DNA of 64,000 nt from an uncultured bacterium (lineage in GTDB: Bacteria > Bacillota > Clostridia > Oscillospirales > Oscillospiraceae): contig CANDCH010000004.1 of assembly GCA_947383145.1 (NCBI GenBank), positions 91,705-155,704 on the forward strand, written 5' to 3'. A program made the translations under genes and the position numbers. Numbering within the stretch: position 1 is the stretch's first letter; each line of letters begins with the position of its first letter. Below are positions 1-8,403 of this stretch, one piece after another. A model generated the notes under the pieces. The model ran no database searches, had not been told where the DNA came from, and saw only the letters and a list, made by a program, of their open reading frames with translations.

Positions 1-1
1 C

Positions 2-1330
2 CGGGGCGGCATGATTATCTACGACGGGCAGGACGGCTTCCAGCGGCAGATTCACTCCATTGAGAACACCCCCTTCCGCACCAAGTTCGAGAAGGACCTG
101 GAGAAATTCCACGGCTGCTCCGGCATCGGCTGCATCAGCGATACCGACCCCCAGCCCCTGCTGGTGCGCTCTCATCTGGGGCTGTACGCCATCTCCACCG
201 TGGGCATCATTAACAACGCCGACCAGCTGGTGGAGGAGTATTTCGACGGCTGCCACCAGTTCATGGCCATGAGCTCCGGCAAGATCAACTCCACCGAGCT
301 CACCGCCGCCCTCATCAACCGGAAAAACTCCCTGGTGGAGGGCATTCAATACGCCCAGCGGGTCATCGACGGCTCGTCCACCATCCTGATTCTCACCCCG
401 GAGGGCATCGTGGCCGCCCGGGACCGGCTGGGCCGCCTGCCGGTGCTCGTCGGCAGAAACGCGGAGGGCTGCTGCGTGTCCTTCGAGTCCTTTGCCTATC
501 AGAAGCTGGGCTATGAGAGCGCCTATGAGCTGGGCCCCGGCGAGATTGTCCGGGTCACCCGGTCAGGCTGGGAGACCCTGGCCCCCGCCGGAGACAAAAT
601 GCGCATCTGCGCCTTTTTGTGGACCTACTACGGCTACCCCAACTCCAACTACGAGGGGCAGAATGTGGAGGTCATGCGGTGCCGCAACGGCGAGATCATG
701 GCCCGCGCCGAAAAGGCCAAGGGCGCCCTGCCCGACGTGGACTGGGTGGCCGGGGTGCCCGACTCCGGCGTGCCCCACGCCATCGGCTACGCCAACGCCA
801 GCGGCAGGCCCTTCGCCCGGCCCTTTGTGAAGTACACCCCCACCTGGCCCCGCTCCTTCATGCCCGCCAATCAGGAGGTGCGCAACCAGGTGGCCAAAAT
901 GAAGCAGATTCCCGTACCCGAGCTGATTCAGGGCAAAAAGCTCCTGTTTGTGGACGACTCCATCGTTCGGGGCACCCAGCTGCGGGAGACGGTGGATTTT
1001 CTGTACGGCGCGGGTGCCAAGGAGGTCCATATGCGCTCCGCCTGCCCCCCCATCATGTACGGCTGCAAGTTTCTCAACTTCTCCCGGAGCAACTCCGATA
1101 TGGAGCTGCTGGCCCGTAAAACGGTTCAGGAGCTGGAGGGAAGCGAGGGGGACCAGCACATTGAGGAATATGCCGACTCCTCCACCCAGCGGGGGCAGTG
1201 CCTGCTGAAGTCCATCTGTGAAAAGCTGGGCTTCGACTCCCTGGGTTACCAGTCGCTGGACGGCCTTCTGGAGGCCATCGGCATCGACAGGGATAAAATC
1301 TGCACCTACTGCTGGACCGGAAAAGAATAA
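2..1330 (+). CDS. purF: Amidophosphoribosyltransferase, 5' end cut by window edge
   Basis: PurF carries out the first step of purine synthesis, moving the amide nitrogen of glutamine to PRPP to give phosphoribosylamine. The frame is already open at base 2 (Arg-Gly-Gly before the first visible Met), and this looks like the end of the usual HLGTRRGG segment. The true start and the N-terminal catalytic cysteine therefore lie outside the window, probably about 30 residues upstream. The PRPP-binding loop LFVDDSIVRGTQLRE and a C-terminal CTYCW cysteine pair are visible. The protein resembles the divergent PurF form of Bacteroides and many Clostridia rather than the E. coli type. It heads a run of purine genes on the same strand. 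Confidence 0.93.
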   Translation, partial: RGGMIIYDGQDGFQRQIHSIENTPFRTKFEKDLEKFHGCSGIGCISDTDPQPLLVRSHLGLYAISTVGIINNADQLVEEYFDGCHQFMAMSSGKINSTELTAALINRKNSLVEGIQYAQRVIDGSSTILILTPEGIVAARDRLGRLPVLVGRNAEGCCVSFESFAYQKLGYESAYELGPGEIVRVTRSGWETLAPAGDKMRICAFLWTYYGYPNSNYEGQNVEVMRCRNGEIMARAEKAKGALPDVDWVAGVPDSGVPHAIGYANASGRPFARPFVKYTPTWPRSFMPANQEVRNQVAKMKQIPVPELIQGKKLLFVDDSIVRGTQLRETVDFLYGAGAKEVHMRSACPPIMYGCKFLNFSRSNSDMELLARKTVQELEGSEGDQHIEEYADSSTQRGQCLLKSICEKLGFDSLGYQSLDGLLEAIGIDRDKICTYCWTGKE

Positions 1331-1352
1331 CTTTGAAAAGGAGGCGGCGGTC

Positions 1353-1619
1353 ATGGTCGAGTCAAGATGCGGCATCCTGTGCGGCCAATGCGGGTACCGG
1401 GAGCAAATGGGCTGTACCGGCTGCGTCAACATCCAAAAACCCTTTTGGGGGGACAGCTGCCCCGTAAAATCCTGTACTGAGGACAAAGCCCACGCCCACT
1501 GCGGGCAGTGCGAGGCGTTCCCCTGCGAGCTGCTGAACCAGTTCGCCTATGACGAAAAGCAGGGCGACGGCGGCAAGCGCATTGAACAGTGCAGGCTCTG
1601 GAAAGGACAGGAATCATGA
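1353..1619 (+). CDS. Small Cys-rich DUF3795-like protein
   Basis: This 88-residue protein has about ten cysteines, arranged as CGILCGQCGY, GCTGC, SCPVKSC and CGQCEAFPC. The pattern resembles the DUF3795 family, whose function is not known; the cysteines suggest a bound metal. The start at 1353 follows the ribosome-binding site AAAGGAGG at 1337. The stop overlaps the purM start by four bases (ATGA), so it is translated as part of the purine operon. Nothing in the sequence ties it to a purine reaction. Confidence 0.75.
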   Translation: MVESRCGILCGQCGYREQMGCTGCVNIQKPFWGDSCPVKSCTEDKAHAHCGQCEAFPCELLNQFAYDEKQGDGGKRIEQCRLWKGQES

Positions 1620-2659
1620 ACAACTCCCATTCTGAATCTTACGCCGCCGCCGGGGTGGACGTCACCGCCGGCTATGAGGCGGTGCGGCGCATCAAGCCCA
1701 TGGTGGAGTCCACCTACATCCCCGGGGTGATGGGCTCCCTGGGGGGCTTCGGTGGCATGTTCGCCCCCGACCTGGCCGGCATGAAAAGGCCGGTGCTGGT
1801 GTCCGGCACCGACGGCGTGGGCACCAAGCTGAAGATCGCCTTCCTGATGGACAAACACGACACCGTGGGCATCGACTGCGTGGCCATGTGCGTCAACGAC
1901 ATCATCTGCGGCGGCGCCGTCCCTCTGTTTTTCCTGGATTACATCGCATGCGGCAAGAACAACCCAGACCGCATCGCCCAGATTGTTGCGGGCATCACCG
2001 AGGGATGCCGTCAGGCCCAGTGCGCCCTGGTGGGGGGCGAGACCGCCGAAATGCCCGGATTCTATCCGGCGGAGGAGTACGATCTGGCGGGCTTCTCCGT
2101 GGGCATGGTGGACGAGGAGGACATCATCGACGGCAAAAAGCTGGCCCAGGGCGACGCTTTGATCGGTCTGGCCTCCTCCGGCGTCCACTCCAACGGCTTC
2201 TCCCTGGTGCGCAAGGTGCTCCACATTGAGCACGCCGACCTGCGCACCCCCCTGGACGAGCTGGGGGGCAGAAGCCTGGGCGAGACCCTGCTCGCCCCCA
2301 CCAGGATCTATGTCAAGGCGGTCAAGGCCCTGCTGGCGGCGGGGGTGGACATTCACGCCGTCAGCCACATCACCGGCGGCGGCTTTTACGAGAACGTGCC
2401 CCGGATGATGACGGCCGGCCTCACCGCCAGGATTGAGCTGAGCGCCTTCCCCTGCCCGCCCATTTTCAAGCTCATCCAGCGGCTGGGCGGCATCCCGGAG
2501 CGGGATATGTACAACACCTTCAATATGGGCGCCGGCATGGTGCTGGCCGTTCCCGACGGACAGGCGGACCAGGCGCTGAGCCTCCTCAAGGAGAACGGCG
2601 AGGAGGCGTACCGGATCGGCCAGGTGGTCCCCGGCGGCGGGGGCGTGGAGCTGGTATGA
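1616..2659 (+). CDS. purM: Phosphoribosylformylglycinamidine cyclo-ligase (AIR synthetase)
   Basis: PurM closes the imidazole ring of FGAM to AIR using ATP. The 347-residue length is normal for the family. The conserved GTDGVGTKLK segment and the VGGETAEMPG motif are both present. The start at 1616 was chosen because ATGA overlaps the previous stop and AAAGGACAGG lies just upstream. The end overlaps the purN start by four bases, so the two are translationally coupled. Confidence 0.96.
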   Translation: MNNSHSESYAAAGVDVTAGYEAVRRIKPMVESTYIPGVMGSLGGFGGMFAPDLAGMKRPVLVSGTDGVGTKLKIAFLMDKHDTVGIDCVAMCVNDIICGGAVPLFFLDYIACGKNNPDRIAQIVAGITEGCRQAQCALVGGETAEMPGFYPAEEYDLAGFSVGMVDEEDIIDGKKLAQGDALIGLASSGVHSNGFSLVRKVLHIEHADLRTPLDELGGRSLGETLLAPTRIYVKAVKALLAAGVDIHAVSHITGGGFYENVPRMMTAGLTARIELSAFPCPPIFKLIQRLGGIPERDMYNTFNMGAGMVLAVPDGQADQALSLLKENGEEAYRIGQVVPGGGGVELV

Positions 2660-3318
2660 GCGTAAAGCGCATCGCCGTGCTGGTGTCCGGCGGGGGCACC
2701 AATTTGCAAGCCCTCATCGACGCCCAGCGCCGGGGAGAGATTGTCAACGGAGAGATTGCCGCCGTCGTCGCCTCCAACCCCGGCGCCTATGCCCTGGAGC
2801 GGGCCGCGCGGGCGGGCATCCCCGGCTATGTGGTGGCCCGGCGCGGCTATCCCAGCAATCAGGCCATGACCATCGCCCTGGTGGACAAGCTGAAAAGCCT
2901 GGACATCGACCTAGTGGTGCTGGCCGGGTTCATGGTCATTCTGACGGAGGAGATGGTGCGGGCCTACCCCAACGCCATTCTCAACGTCCATCCCGCCCTC
3001 ATCCCCTCCTTCTGCGGGGAGGGCTATTACGGCCTCCACGTCCACGAAAAGGCGCTGGAGTATGGAGTGAAGGTGTCCGGTGCCACCGTCCATTTCGTCA
3101 GCGAGGAGTGCGACGGCGGACCCATCGTGCTCCAAAAGGCGGTGCCCGTGGAGGAGGGCGACACCCCGGAGGCCCTCCAGCGCCGGATTATGGAGCAGGC
3201 GGAGTGGGTCATCCTGCCCCGGGCGGTGTCCCTGTTCTGTCAGGGGCGTTTGCGGGTGGAGGGCCGCACGGTCCGCATTTTGAAGCCTGTGAATCTATCA
3301 AAGGAGTGTCTGCAATGA
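2656..3318 (+). CDS. purN: Phosphoribosylglycinamide formyltransferase
   Basis: PurN transfers a formyl group from 10-formyl-tetrahydrofolate to GAR, giving FGAR. The 220-residue protein begins with the nucleotide-binding VLVSGGGTNLQAL loop. It carries the catalytic Asn-x-His in NVHPALIPSF and the catalytic Asp region DGGPIV. Starts and stops overlap the neighbours by four bases on both sides, which indicates tight coupling within the operon. Confidence 0.95.
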   Translation: MSVKRIAVLVSGGGTNLQALIDAQRRGEIVNGEIAAVVASNPGAYALERAARAGIPGYVVARRGYPSNQAMTIALVDKLKSLDIDLVVLAGFMVILTEEMVRAYPNAILNVHPALIPSFCGEGYYGLHVHEKALEYGVKVSGATVHFVSEECDGGPIVLQKAVPVEEGDTPEALQRRIMEQAEWVILPRAVSLFCQGRLRVEGRTVRILKPVNLSKECLQ

Positions 3319-4019
3319 CCGACATCATCGAGTATTTACAGAACAACCCCTATCCCGGCCGGGGCATTCTGCTGGGCCGCTCTGCGGACAACAAATGCGC
3401 CGTCATCGCCTACTTCATCATGGGCCGCAGCGAGAACAGCCGCAACCGGGTGTTTGAGGAGACGGAGGACGGCATCCGCACCCGCGCCTTCGACGAGTCC
3501 AAAATGACCGACCCCTCCCTCATCATCTACCACCCGGTGCGGCGGATGGAAAACGGCCTGACCATCGTCACCAACGGCGACCAGACCGACACCATCCGGG
3601 ACAACATCCTGGCGGGCCACTGCTACCGCCACGCCCTGAACACCCGCACCTTTGAGCCTGACGGGCCCAACTATACCCCCCGCATCTCCGGGGTTGTGAA
3701 GCCCGACGGGGCCTATAACCTGTCCATCCTCAAGAGCCTGGACGGCGACCCCTCCTGCGCCTGCCGGTACTTCTATGAGTACGACGCTCCCAAGGCGGGA
3801 ACGGGCCATTTCATCCACACCTACGAGAGAGACGGCAATCCCCTGCCCTCCTTCCAGGGAGAACCCCGGATGACGGCCATCGCCGCCCCCGACGCGGAGA
3901 CGCTGGCCAACGACCTGTGGCTGGCGCTGAACGAGGACAACAAGGTGTCCCTGTTCGTGCGGTACATCGACCTGGAGACCGGGGACGACGAAACCTCCAT
4001 CATCAACAAGCACTGGTAA
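3315..4019 (+). CDS. IMP cyclohydrolase, PurO-like
   Basis: This 234-residue protein resembles the PurO-type IMP cyclohydrolase family (PF07826), which closes FAICAR to IMP, the last step of the pathway. Family-like stretches are the N-terminal NPYPGRGILLGRS, the central YTPRISG and the C-terminal SLFVRYID. It starts inside the purN stop (ATGA). The later formyltransferase in this operon lacks the usual fused cyclohydrolase domain, so this gene very likely supplies that activity. The family assignment is from recall, not a search. Confidence 0.85.
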   Translation: MTDIIEYLQNNPYPGRGILLGRSADNKCAVIAYFIMGRSENSRNRVFEETEDGIRTRAFDESKMTDPSLIIYHPVRRMENGLTIVTNGDQTDTIRDNILAGHCYRHALNTRTFEPDGPNYTPRISGVVKPDGAYNLSILKSLDGDPSCACRYFYEYDAPKAGTGHFIHTYERDGNPLPSFQGEPRMTAIAAPDAETLANDLWLALNEDNKVSLFVRYIDLETGDDETSIINKHW

Positions 4020-4054
4020 GTCAGGGGGCGAAGCTGCGAAAGGAGGCACAGTGC

Positions 4055-4645
4055 ATGAAAGCGGACAAGTACATTGAGAGGACAGGTCCGACAGGGAATG
4101 GATACTCCAGGATTCACGACAGAAAAACCGGCAGAGATGGGTATATAGATAACTATGGCAATGTCGTCCTCGACCCGGAGCCGAGGGATGACCCGGAACC
4201 GAAGCAGAGCAGCTTTGAGGATGACCCAGAATTTCAAGCGCGTCTCCAGAGCACAAGGCAGCCTGGCGGGGATCACTATGCTAAGGGCGGCCCCTCCGCC
4301 GGCGCCCCTCAGAAGGACCCCGGGCTGGGGGTCCTCCCCATTCTCGCAGGTATTTTCGCGGGCATCGCCATGGCGGACCACGACGCCAAAGCCAGGCGGC
4401 AGCGGCAATCCGCCTACTCCCCTCCTCCCGCCCCCGCCGCAAAAGAGGAGGATAAAAGCGGCGCTCTAGACACAATTGTGGGCCTCGCGCTCCTCCTCCT
4501 GTTGGGGCGGCTTGCCCTTTTGGCGCTCATGACACTTTTCGGTGGCTGCACCATACCCCGGTTTCTCTTGAACCTGGCAGGTACGCTGGCGGGCGCCGTT
4601 GCGCTGGTTTTCCTCGCGGACAAGCTCAAAAAGCTGTTCCAATAA
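4055..4645 (+). CDS. Unknown protein with C-terminal membrane segments
   Basis: I do not recognise this 196-residue protein. The first 95 residues are polar and rich in Asp, Pro and Arg, with the segment GRDGYIDNYGNVV. The C-terminal part has hydrophobic stretches (LGVLPILAGIFAGIAMA, then two segments from about residue 137 to 188), so it is probably anchored by its tail. A ribosome-binding site AAAGGAGGCAC precedes the ATG. It sits between two purine genes, but its codon use is less GC-biased near the start than that of its neighbours, so it may be a later insertion. Confidence 0.7.
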   Translation: MKADKYIERTGPTGNGYSRIHDRKTGRDGYIDNYGNVVLDPEPRDDPEPKQSSFEDDPEFQARLQSTRQPGGDHYAKGGPSAGAPQKDPGLGVLPILAGIFAGIAMADHDAKARRQRQSAYSPPPAPAAKEEDKSGALDTIVGLALLLLLGRLALLALMTLFGGCTIPRFLLNLAGTLAGAVALVFLADKLKKLFQ

Positions 4646-4718
4646 GCGGGCAGTCCCCACAGATTCATCCGGGTACGTTTCGATTACAAAACAGAATCAG
4701 GAAGGGAAGAAAAGAACC

Positions 4719-5894
4719 ATGACCGAACTGGAACTGAAATACGGCTGCAACCCCAACCAGAAGCCCGCCCGCATTTTCATGAAGGGAGACCGGGAGCTGC
4801 CCCTGGAGGTGCTCAACGGGAAGCCGGGGTACATCAATTTCATGGACGCGCTGAACTCCTGGCAGCTGGTAAAGGCGCTGAAAGCCGCCACCGGCCTGCC
4901 CGCCGCCGCCTCCTTCAAGCATGTCTCCCCCGCCGGGGCCGCCCTGGGCCTGCCCCTGTCTGAGGTAGAGCGTCAGATCTACTTTGCCCCCGAGGGGGAG
5001 CTGTCCCCCATCGCCTGCGCCTATATCCGGGCCCGGGGCGCCGACCGGCTGTGCTCCTACGGCGACTGGGCGGCCCTGTCCGACACCTGCGACGCCGACA
5101 CCGCCCGCTATCTGGCCCTGGAGGTGTCCGACGGCGTCATCGCCCCGGATTACACCGCCGAGGCCCTGGAGATCCTGAAGGCCAAGCGCAAGGGCGGCTA
5201 TAACGTGGTGAAAATCGACCCGGATTATACCCCCTCCCCTGTGGAACGGCGGAGCATTTTCGGCATCGTGTTTGAGCAGGGCTACAATGACCTGACCATC
5301 GGCGAAAACATGCTGGAGAACATCGTCACCGCCAACAAAGACCTGCCCCAGGCCGCCAAGCACGACATGCTTCTCGCCCTCATCACTCTGAAATACACCC
5401 AGTCCAATTCCGTGTGCTACGTGAAGGGCGGACAGACCCTCGGCGTGGGCGCGGGCCAGCAGAGCCGCATCCACTGCACCCGGCTGGCGGGGAACAAGGC
5501 GGACACCTGGTGGCTGCGGCAGCACCCCAAGGTCCTGGGCCTCCAGTTTGTGGACGGCATCCGCCGCCCCGACCGGGACAACGCCATCGACATCTACATC
5601 TCCGACGAGCACGACGACGTGCTGGCCGAGGGTGTGTGGCAGAATACCTTCAAGGCGCGCCCCGAGGCCCTCACCCAGGCGGAGAAAAAGGAGTGGATCG
5701 CCAAGCAGTCCGGGGTCACCGTGGGCTCCGACGCCTTCTTCCCCTTCGGGGATAACGTGGAACGGGCCTTTAAGTCCGGCGTGAAGTACATCGCCCAGCC
5801 CGGCGGCTCCATCCGGGACGACCACGTGATTTCCACCGCCGACAAGCACGACATGGTGATGGCCTTCACCGGCATCCGCCTGTTCCATCACTAA
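4719..5894 (+). CDS. purH: Stand-alone AICAR formyltransferase
   Basis: This 391-residue protein converts AICAR to FAICAR with 10-formyl-tetrahydrofolate. It corresponds only to the formyltransferase part of bifunctional PurH (usually about 510 residues or more). The N-terminal MGS-like cyclohydrolase domain is missing. The catalytic Lys-His is seen in SFKHVSPAG, and later motifs include QSNSVCYVKGGQTLGVGAGQQSR and DAFFPFGDN. The start follows GAAGGGAAG. The missing activity is probably provided by the PurO-like protein upstream at 3315. Confidence 0.93.
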   Translation: MTELELKYGCNPNQKPARIFMKGDRELPLEVLNGKPGYINFMDALNSWQLVKALKAATGLPAAASFKHVSPAGAALGLPLSEVERQIYFAPEGELSPIACAYIRARGADRLCSYGDWAALSDTCDADTARYLALEVSDGVIAPDYTAEALEILKAKRKGGYNVVKIDPDYTPSPVERRSIFGIVFEQGYNDLTIGENMLENIVTANKDLPQAAKHDMLLALITLKYTQSNSVCYVKGGQTLGVGAGQQSRIHCTRLAGNKADTWWLRQHPKVLGLQFVDGIRRPDRDNAIDIYISDEHDDVLAEGVWQNTFKARPEALTQAEKKEWIAKQSGVTVGSDAFFPFGDNVERAFKSGVKYIAQPGGSIRDDHVISTADKHDMVMAFTGIRLFHH

Positions 5895-5908
5895 GGTCAA
5901 GGACCTGC

Positions 5909-5932
5909 TTCTTTTTCTTGAAAGAAAAAGAA
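5909..5932. repeat. AT-rich perfect inverted repeat after purH
   Basis: TTCTTTTTCTT is followed after two bases by its exact reverse complement, just downstream of the purH stop. It can form an 11-pair hairpin in RNA. It could be a weak terminator or a dispersed intergenic repeat; only one copy is in the window, so this cannot be decided here. Confidence 0.5.
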
Positions 5933-5957
5933 CTTTAAACTGCTTACGCATGAAGTA

Positions 5958-5990
5958 TTTATTTCCCCGCCCAGAGGGTGGGGAAATAAA
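5958..5990 (+). promoter_or_regulatory. Strong stem-loop just upstream of purD
   Basis: TTTATTTCCCCGCCC and GGGTGGGGAAATAAA form a 15-pair stem (one G-U pair) with a three-base loop. It ends 26 bases before the purD ATG and 16 bases before its ribosome-binding site. There is no U-run after it, so it is not a standard terminator. A role in mRNA processing, stability or attenuation between purH and purD is an inference. Confidence 0.55.
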
Positions 5991-6016
5991 TGATTAATAT
6001 CCAATGGGAGGGTTTT

Positions 6017-7276
6017 ATGAAGGTTTTAGTTGTGGGATCGGGCGGACGGGAGCACGCCATCTGCTGGAAGCTGGCCCAGTCCCCCAAGGTGGATGAGCTG
6101 TACTGCGCCCCCGGCAACGGCGGCATCGCCCAGATTGCGGCCTGCGTAGACATAAAGGCCACCGATGTGGAGGGCATGGTCAAATGGGCCAAGGACAACG
6201 CCATGGACTTTGTGGCGGTGGCCCCCGACGACCCCCTTGCCCTGGGCATGGTGGACGCCCTGGAGGCGGCGGGTATCCCCGCCTTCGGCCCCCGGGCCAA
6301 CGCCGCCGTCATCGAGGCCAGCAAGGCCTTTTCCAAGGAGCTGATGAAAAAATACCGCATCCCCACCGCCGGATACGAAACCTTCACCGATCTGGACGCG
6401 GCCCTGGCGTACATTGAGGAGCGGGGCGCGCCCATTGTGGTGAAGGCGGACGGCCTGGCCCTGGGCAAGGGCGTGGTGGTGGCCGCCACCGTGGAGGAGG
6501 CAAAAACCGCCGCCCGGGAGATGATGGCGGATAAAAAGTTCGGTGAATCCGGCTCCACTGTGGTCATTGAGGAGTGCATGACCGGCCCTGAGGTGACGGT
6601 GCTGGCCTTCGCCGACGGGGAGCACGTGCGGCCCATGGTGTCCAGCCAGGACCACAAACGGGCATACGACGGCAACCAGGGCCCCAACACCGGCGGCATG
6701 GGGGCCATCGCCCCGCCCCCGGCCTATACGCCGGAGGTGGCCCAGCGGTGCATGGATGAGATTTTCCTGCCCACCATCCGGGCGCTGAAGGCGGAGGGCC
6801 GGCCCTTCCACGGGGTTCTCTACTTCGGCCTGATGCTCACCCCCCAGGGCCCCCGGGTGGTGGAGTACAACGCCAGGTTCGGCGACCCGGAGTGTCAGGC
6901 GGTGCTGTCTCTGCTGGACGGCGACCTGATGGACATCTTCACCGCCTGCCGGGAGGGGACCCTGGACCGGGCCGGCATCCGCTGGAAAAATCAGGCCGCC
7001 TGCTGTCTGGTGCTGGCCTCCGGCGGCTATCCGCTGGATTACAAAAAGGGCTATCCCATCTCCGGGCTGGAGGAGGCGGGAAAAACTGCCGTGGTATTCC
7101 ACGCGGGCACCAAGCTGGGGGAGCACGGCGAATACCTCACCAACGGCGGGCGGGTGCTGGGCGTCACCGCCCTGGGAGACACCCTGGAGCAGGCCATCGC
7201 CAACGCCTACGCCGCCGCCAAGCCCATCTCCTTCCCCGGGATGCATTTCCGCACCGACATCGGGCACGCATTTTAA
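6017..7276 (+). CDS. purD: Phosphoribosylamine-glycine ligase
   Basis: PurD joins glycine to phosphoribosylamine with ATP to make GAR. The 419-residue protein is a normal-length ATP-grasp enzyme. It shows the N-terminal VLVVGSGGREHAICWKL, KADGLALGKGVVVA and the metal-site region EYNARFGDPE. The start at 6017 was chosen over an in-frame ATG at 5990 because GGGAGG lies directly upstream and the protein family begins at MKVLVVG. It is the last gene of the purine run. Confidence 0.96.
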   Translation: MKVLVVGSGGREHAICWKLAQSPKVDELYCAPGNGGIAQIAACVDIKATDVEGMVKWAKDNAMDFVAVAPDDPLALGMVDALEAAGIPAFGPRANAAVIEASKAFSKELMKKYRIPTAGYETFTDLDAALAYIEERGAPIVVKADGLALGKGVVVAATVEEAKTAAREMMADKKFGESGSTVVIEECMTGPEVTVLAFADGEHVRPMVSSQDHKRAYDGNQGPNTGGMGAIAPPPAYTPEVAQRCMDEIFLPTIRALKAEGRPFHGVLYFGLMLTPQGPRVVEYNARFGDPECQAVLSLLDGDLMDIFTACREGTLDRAGIRWKNQAACCLVLASGGYPLDYKKGYPISGLEEAGKTAVVFHAGTKLGEHGEYLTNGGRVLGVTALGDTLEQAIANAYAAAKPISFPGMHFRTDIGHAF

Positions 7277-7282
7277 AGACAC

Positions 7283-7315
7283 AGGGACCTCCCCGCCGCA
7301 GGCGGAGAGGTCCCT
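7283..7315. terminator. Hairpin between convergent purD and formyltransferase
   Basis: AGGGACCTC and GAGGTCCCT form an outer stem, and CCGCC with GGCGG adds inner pairs. It lies between two genes that end toward each other, so it may stop transcription from both sides. There is no long T-run on either side, so its strength is uncertain. Confidence 0.6.
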
Positions 7316-7349
7316 AAAGCATATCATTGGTGAAAAGTAATTTCACTTG

Positions 7350-8135
7350 TCAGTTCAGCGCCCGGACCCGCTCCGCCGCCACGTATCCGCCCCGGAGGGG
7401 AAAGCCGCTGCCCGCCGCACCGCCGAACACCACCCGTCCTCCGATCAGCTCCGTCCGGCGCGCTCCATCCCGGTACACGCACTCATAGCCATAAAAGGCC
7501 CGGAGGATGCGGTCCGCCTGGACGGCGTCCATATCCGGCGTCACCGTCCAGTCCTCCTCCGTGGGAAGCGCCCAATACTCCCCCGCACCCTGAGGCCGGG
7601 CGCCCGCCAGCACCTGGGGCAGGCCCCTCACCAGGGCGCGGACCATGTCGGGAATCCGCTCATACACCTTCTCCATATAGCTCCGGTGGTCCTCCCGCCT
7701 GTCCAAGGGAAACCGCTCCTGGAGCAGAATATCCCCGGCGTCAAAATCCGCCGCCATTTTATGGGCGGTGACGCCGCCATACTCCGCCCCCTCCAGAATC
7801 AGGCGGGGCATGGGCCACGAGCCCCGGCCCACCGGCAGAGGCGTGGGGTGGAAGTTCACCATGGGAAAGGCCTCCGTCACGGGAGCCCGGTAGTAGTACC
7901 CCGCGCATACCAACAGCTCACAGCCCTGTACCGCCAGCTCCTCCAGATCCGCGGCGGTGATCCGGCTCAGCGTATAGGGTATCCCAAGCTCCTCCGCCGC
8001 CTGAAGAACCGCCGTGTTGGTCTCCGTCACGTTGTCCACCGGGCAGGTGAACAGCTTCAGCACCCGGCACCCCTCCCCCAACAGCGCGTCCAGCACGGGC
8101 TTCAGAAGATCAATGCCCAGATAAGCAGTTTTCAC
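7350..8135 (-). CDS. Formyltransferase-family protein, substrate unknown
   Basis: This protein of about 261 residues belongs to the formyl transferase fold used by Fmt and PurN. The catalytic Asn-His region reads NFHPTPLPVGRG, followed by GVTAHKM and the Asp segment DAGDIL. A real fmt is present at 48517, so this is a paralogue that may formylate a sugar or another small molecule. The GTG at 8135 aligns with the usual start (KTAYLG, as in MKIVFMG) and has GGGGG upstream. A GTG at 8156 would add seven residues. Confidence 0.8.
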   Translation of the reverse strand: MKTAYLGIDLLKPVLDALLGEGCRVLKLFTCPVDNVTETNTAVLQAAEELGIPYTLSRITAADLEELAVQGCELLVCAGYYYRAPVTEAFPMVNFHPTPLPVGRGSWPMPRLILEGAEYGGVTAHKMAADFDAGDILLQERFPLDRREDHRSYMEKVYERIPDMVRALVRGLPQVLAGARPQGAGEYWALPTEEDWTVTPDMDAVQADRILRAFYGYECVYRDGARRTELIGGRVVFGGAAGSGFPLRGGYVAAERVRALN

Positions 8136-8174
8136 ACGGTTCAGCCCCCGTTTCACTCCAATTGAATCACTTTA

Positions 8175-8203
8175 ATTATAGCACAAAGTCCGTCTAAAAA
8201 GCC
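8175..8203 (-). promoter_or_regulatory. Probable promoter of the formyltransferase gene
   Basis: Read on the minus strand, a perfect TATAAT lies at 8175-8180, with a poor -35 (GGCTTT) 17 bases upstream. Transcription would begin around 8168, leaving a leader of 12 to 33 bases depending on the start codon used. Between here and 8250 nothing else was seen. Confidence 0.5.
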
Positions 8204-8250
8204 ACTGGAAAACTGCGCCTCCAATTTCTGATAAATTTCCCTCAAAATGA

Positions 8251-8279
8251 TTGACAAACGCAGGCGAAACCGCTATAGT
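8251..8279 (+). promoter_or_regulatory. Sigma-A promoter of the pot operon
   Basis: TTGACA at 8251-8256 and TATAGT at 8274-8279 are separated by 17 bases. Transcription would start near 8286, giving a leader of about 173 bases before potA. Confidence 0.85.
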
Positions 8280-8301
8280 GTATCTCGCTATCCGTGAAGC
8301 T

Positions 8302-8403
8302 CTGAGAAGCGCGGAGAAACGGGCAGTGAGGAAGCTTGGAGCGTAGCGAAAGCGTCCGAACGTCCTGGCCGTTTCGCAGCGTGACAGCGAAAGCGCATCT
8401 CAG
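8302..8403 (+). ncRNA. Structured 5' leader upstream of potA
   Basis: The potA leader can fold into a closed, nested structure. CTGAGAAGCGC (8302-8312) pairs with GCGCATCTCAG (8393-8403) at 10 of 11 positions. Inside it GAAACGG (8316-8322) pairs with CCGTTTC (8369-8375), then AGGA (8329-8332) with TCCT (8363-8366), then GGA-CG with CG-TCC around 8338-8357. The motif AGCGAAAGCG appears twice. No U-run follows, so any control would more likely act on translation or stability. It does not match a riboswitch class I can recall. Confidence 0.5.
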
